Shown here: positions 63,810-64,000 of the stretch, piece after piece | Layout of the letters: every line of letters starts with the position of its first letter | Position numbering within the stretch: position 1 is the first letter of the stretch | Assembly (NCBI RefSeq): GCF_028735875.1 | Contig: NZ_CP117834.1 | Span: forward strand, 1,848,001-1,912,000 | Reading direction: 5' to 3' | From: Shouchella hunanensis | Lineage (GTDB): Bacteria > Bacillota > Bacilli > Bacillales > Bacillaceae_D | DNA: 64,000 nt | The notes under the pieces: model-generated | Databases searched by the model: none | The model's input: the letters and a program-made list of their open reading frames with translations, nothing else | Told to the model about the DNA's origin: nothing | Position numbers and translations under genes: made by a program

Positions 63810-64000
63810 ATGAAGATTAAAGCTTTTTTGGACCGAGTCCCAGGAGGCATGATGGTTGTCCCGCTATTACTAGCTGCGACAATTAATACATTCTTTCCAA
63901 ATGCATTAAGAATTGGTGGTTTTACAGAAGCTCTATTCGTTAATAGTTCAGGCGCACTAATTGCTTTGTTTTTATTAATTGCTGGAACACAGATTACATT
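63810..64000 (+). CDS. kdgT: 2-keto-3-deoxygluconate permease, N-terminal part (partial)
   Basis: Sixty-three codons are visible before the window ends. They start MKIKAFLDRVPGGMMVVPLL and continue to FLLIAGTQIT, matching KdgT, which imports 2-keto-3-deoxygluconate from pectin breakdown with protons. GAGGAGGAG stands about 8 nt before the ATG. Preceded by a PrpR_N regulator and a cre-controlled promoter. The rest of the pathway (kinase, aldolase) would lie beyond the edge. Confidence 0.9.
   Translation, partial: MKIKAFLDRVPGGMMVVPLLLAATINTFFPNALRIGGFTEALFVNSSGALIALFLLIAGTQIT

Overview
The window is a stretch of chromosome from a low-GC Gram-positive bacterium of the Bacillaceae, most likely an alkaliphilic Bacillus relative (Shouchella/Alkalihalobacillus type). 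The grounds are strong AGGAGG-type ribosome binding sites, frequent TTG and GTG starts, cre-like catabolite sites, an iolRABCDEGJ-type inositol operon, families typical of Bacillaceae (DUF4256, DUF2785, YitT, lmo0937-type peptides, PspA) and Na+-coupled uptake. The genus is inference. I saw no rRNA, tRNA, CRISPR array or replication origin.

Layout. 1-2.9 kb: chemotaxis receptor (cut by the edge), PspA, a deoxyribonucleotidase and a small membrane protein. 2.9-5.3 kb: arsenic resistance (remnant of an ArsI/CadI-like gene, then arsR-arsB-arsC). 5.3-12.1 kb: mixed housekeeping and transport genes (DUF2785, MFS plus LysR pair, ferredoxin, small membrane proteins, glutaminase, a DMT exporter with a probable leader peptide). 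12.2-21.7 kb: a RiPP biosynthetic region. 21.8-32 kb: SDR, GNAT, aldo-keto reductase, a MerR/DJ-1 pair, a TetX-like monooxygenase with TetR, and a two-component system with an alpha/beta hydrolase. 32.1-43.9 kb: myo-inositol catabolism with its repressor and a sodium symporter. 44-53.6 kb: helicase, formaldehyde dehydrogenase, and a sigma-54 activator controlling alcohol dehydrogenase, transporter and aldehyde dehydrogenase genes. 53.8-61.8 kb: small accessory enzymes, gene remnants, a MITE-like element, a class D sortase and YitT. 62-64 kb: a PrpR_N regulator and the start of a 2-keto-3-deoxygluconate permease.

The most interesting part is 12.2-21.7 kb. Four tandem genes encode exactly the same 46-residue peptide, differing only at synonymous sites. 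The peptide has no cysteine. It is followed by a full-length LanB-type dehydratase with its elimination residues intact, and by a separate 333-residue protein related to the LanB C-terminal domain but lacking the dehydratase motifs. There is no LanC cyclase, no YcaO and no protease. That combination cannot make a lanthipeptide or an azole thiopeptide. The best inference is a dehydroamino-acid or pyridine-macrocycle (pyritide-like) RiPP. Nearby lie a secreted 42-residue peptide that looks like a pheromone precursor, a HTH-TPR (RNPP/NprR-like) regulator, a Crp/Fnr-like regulator and an MFS exporter, so production is probably under peptide quorum sensing. Repeated ATACGT-type sites occur before the precursors, before lanB and between the regulator and exporter.

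Other parts hang together as follows. IolR represses the inositol operon through direct repeats next to cre sites. A bEBP with an intact GAFTGA motif sits beside a clear -24/-12 promoter. A MerR regulator faces a DJ-1-family gene whose promoter has the 19-bp spacer typical of MerR control. A TetR gene lies behind a TetX-like gene whose promoter is covered by a long operator palindrome.
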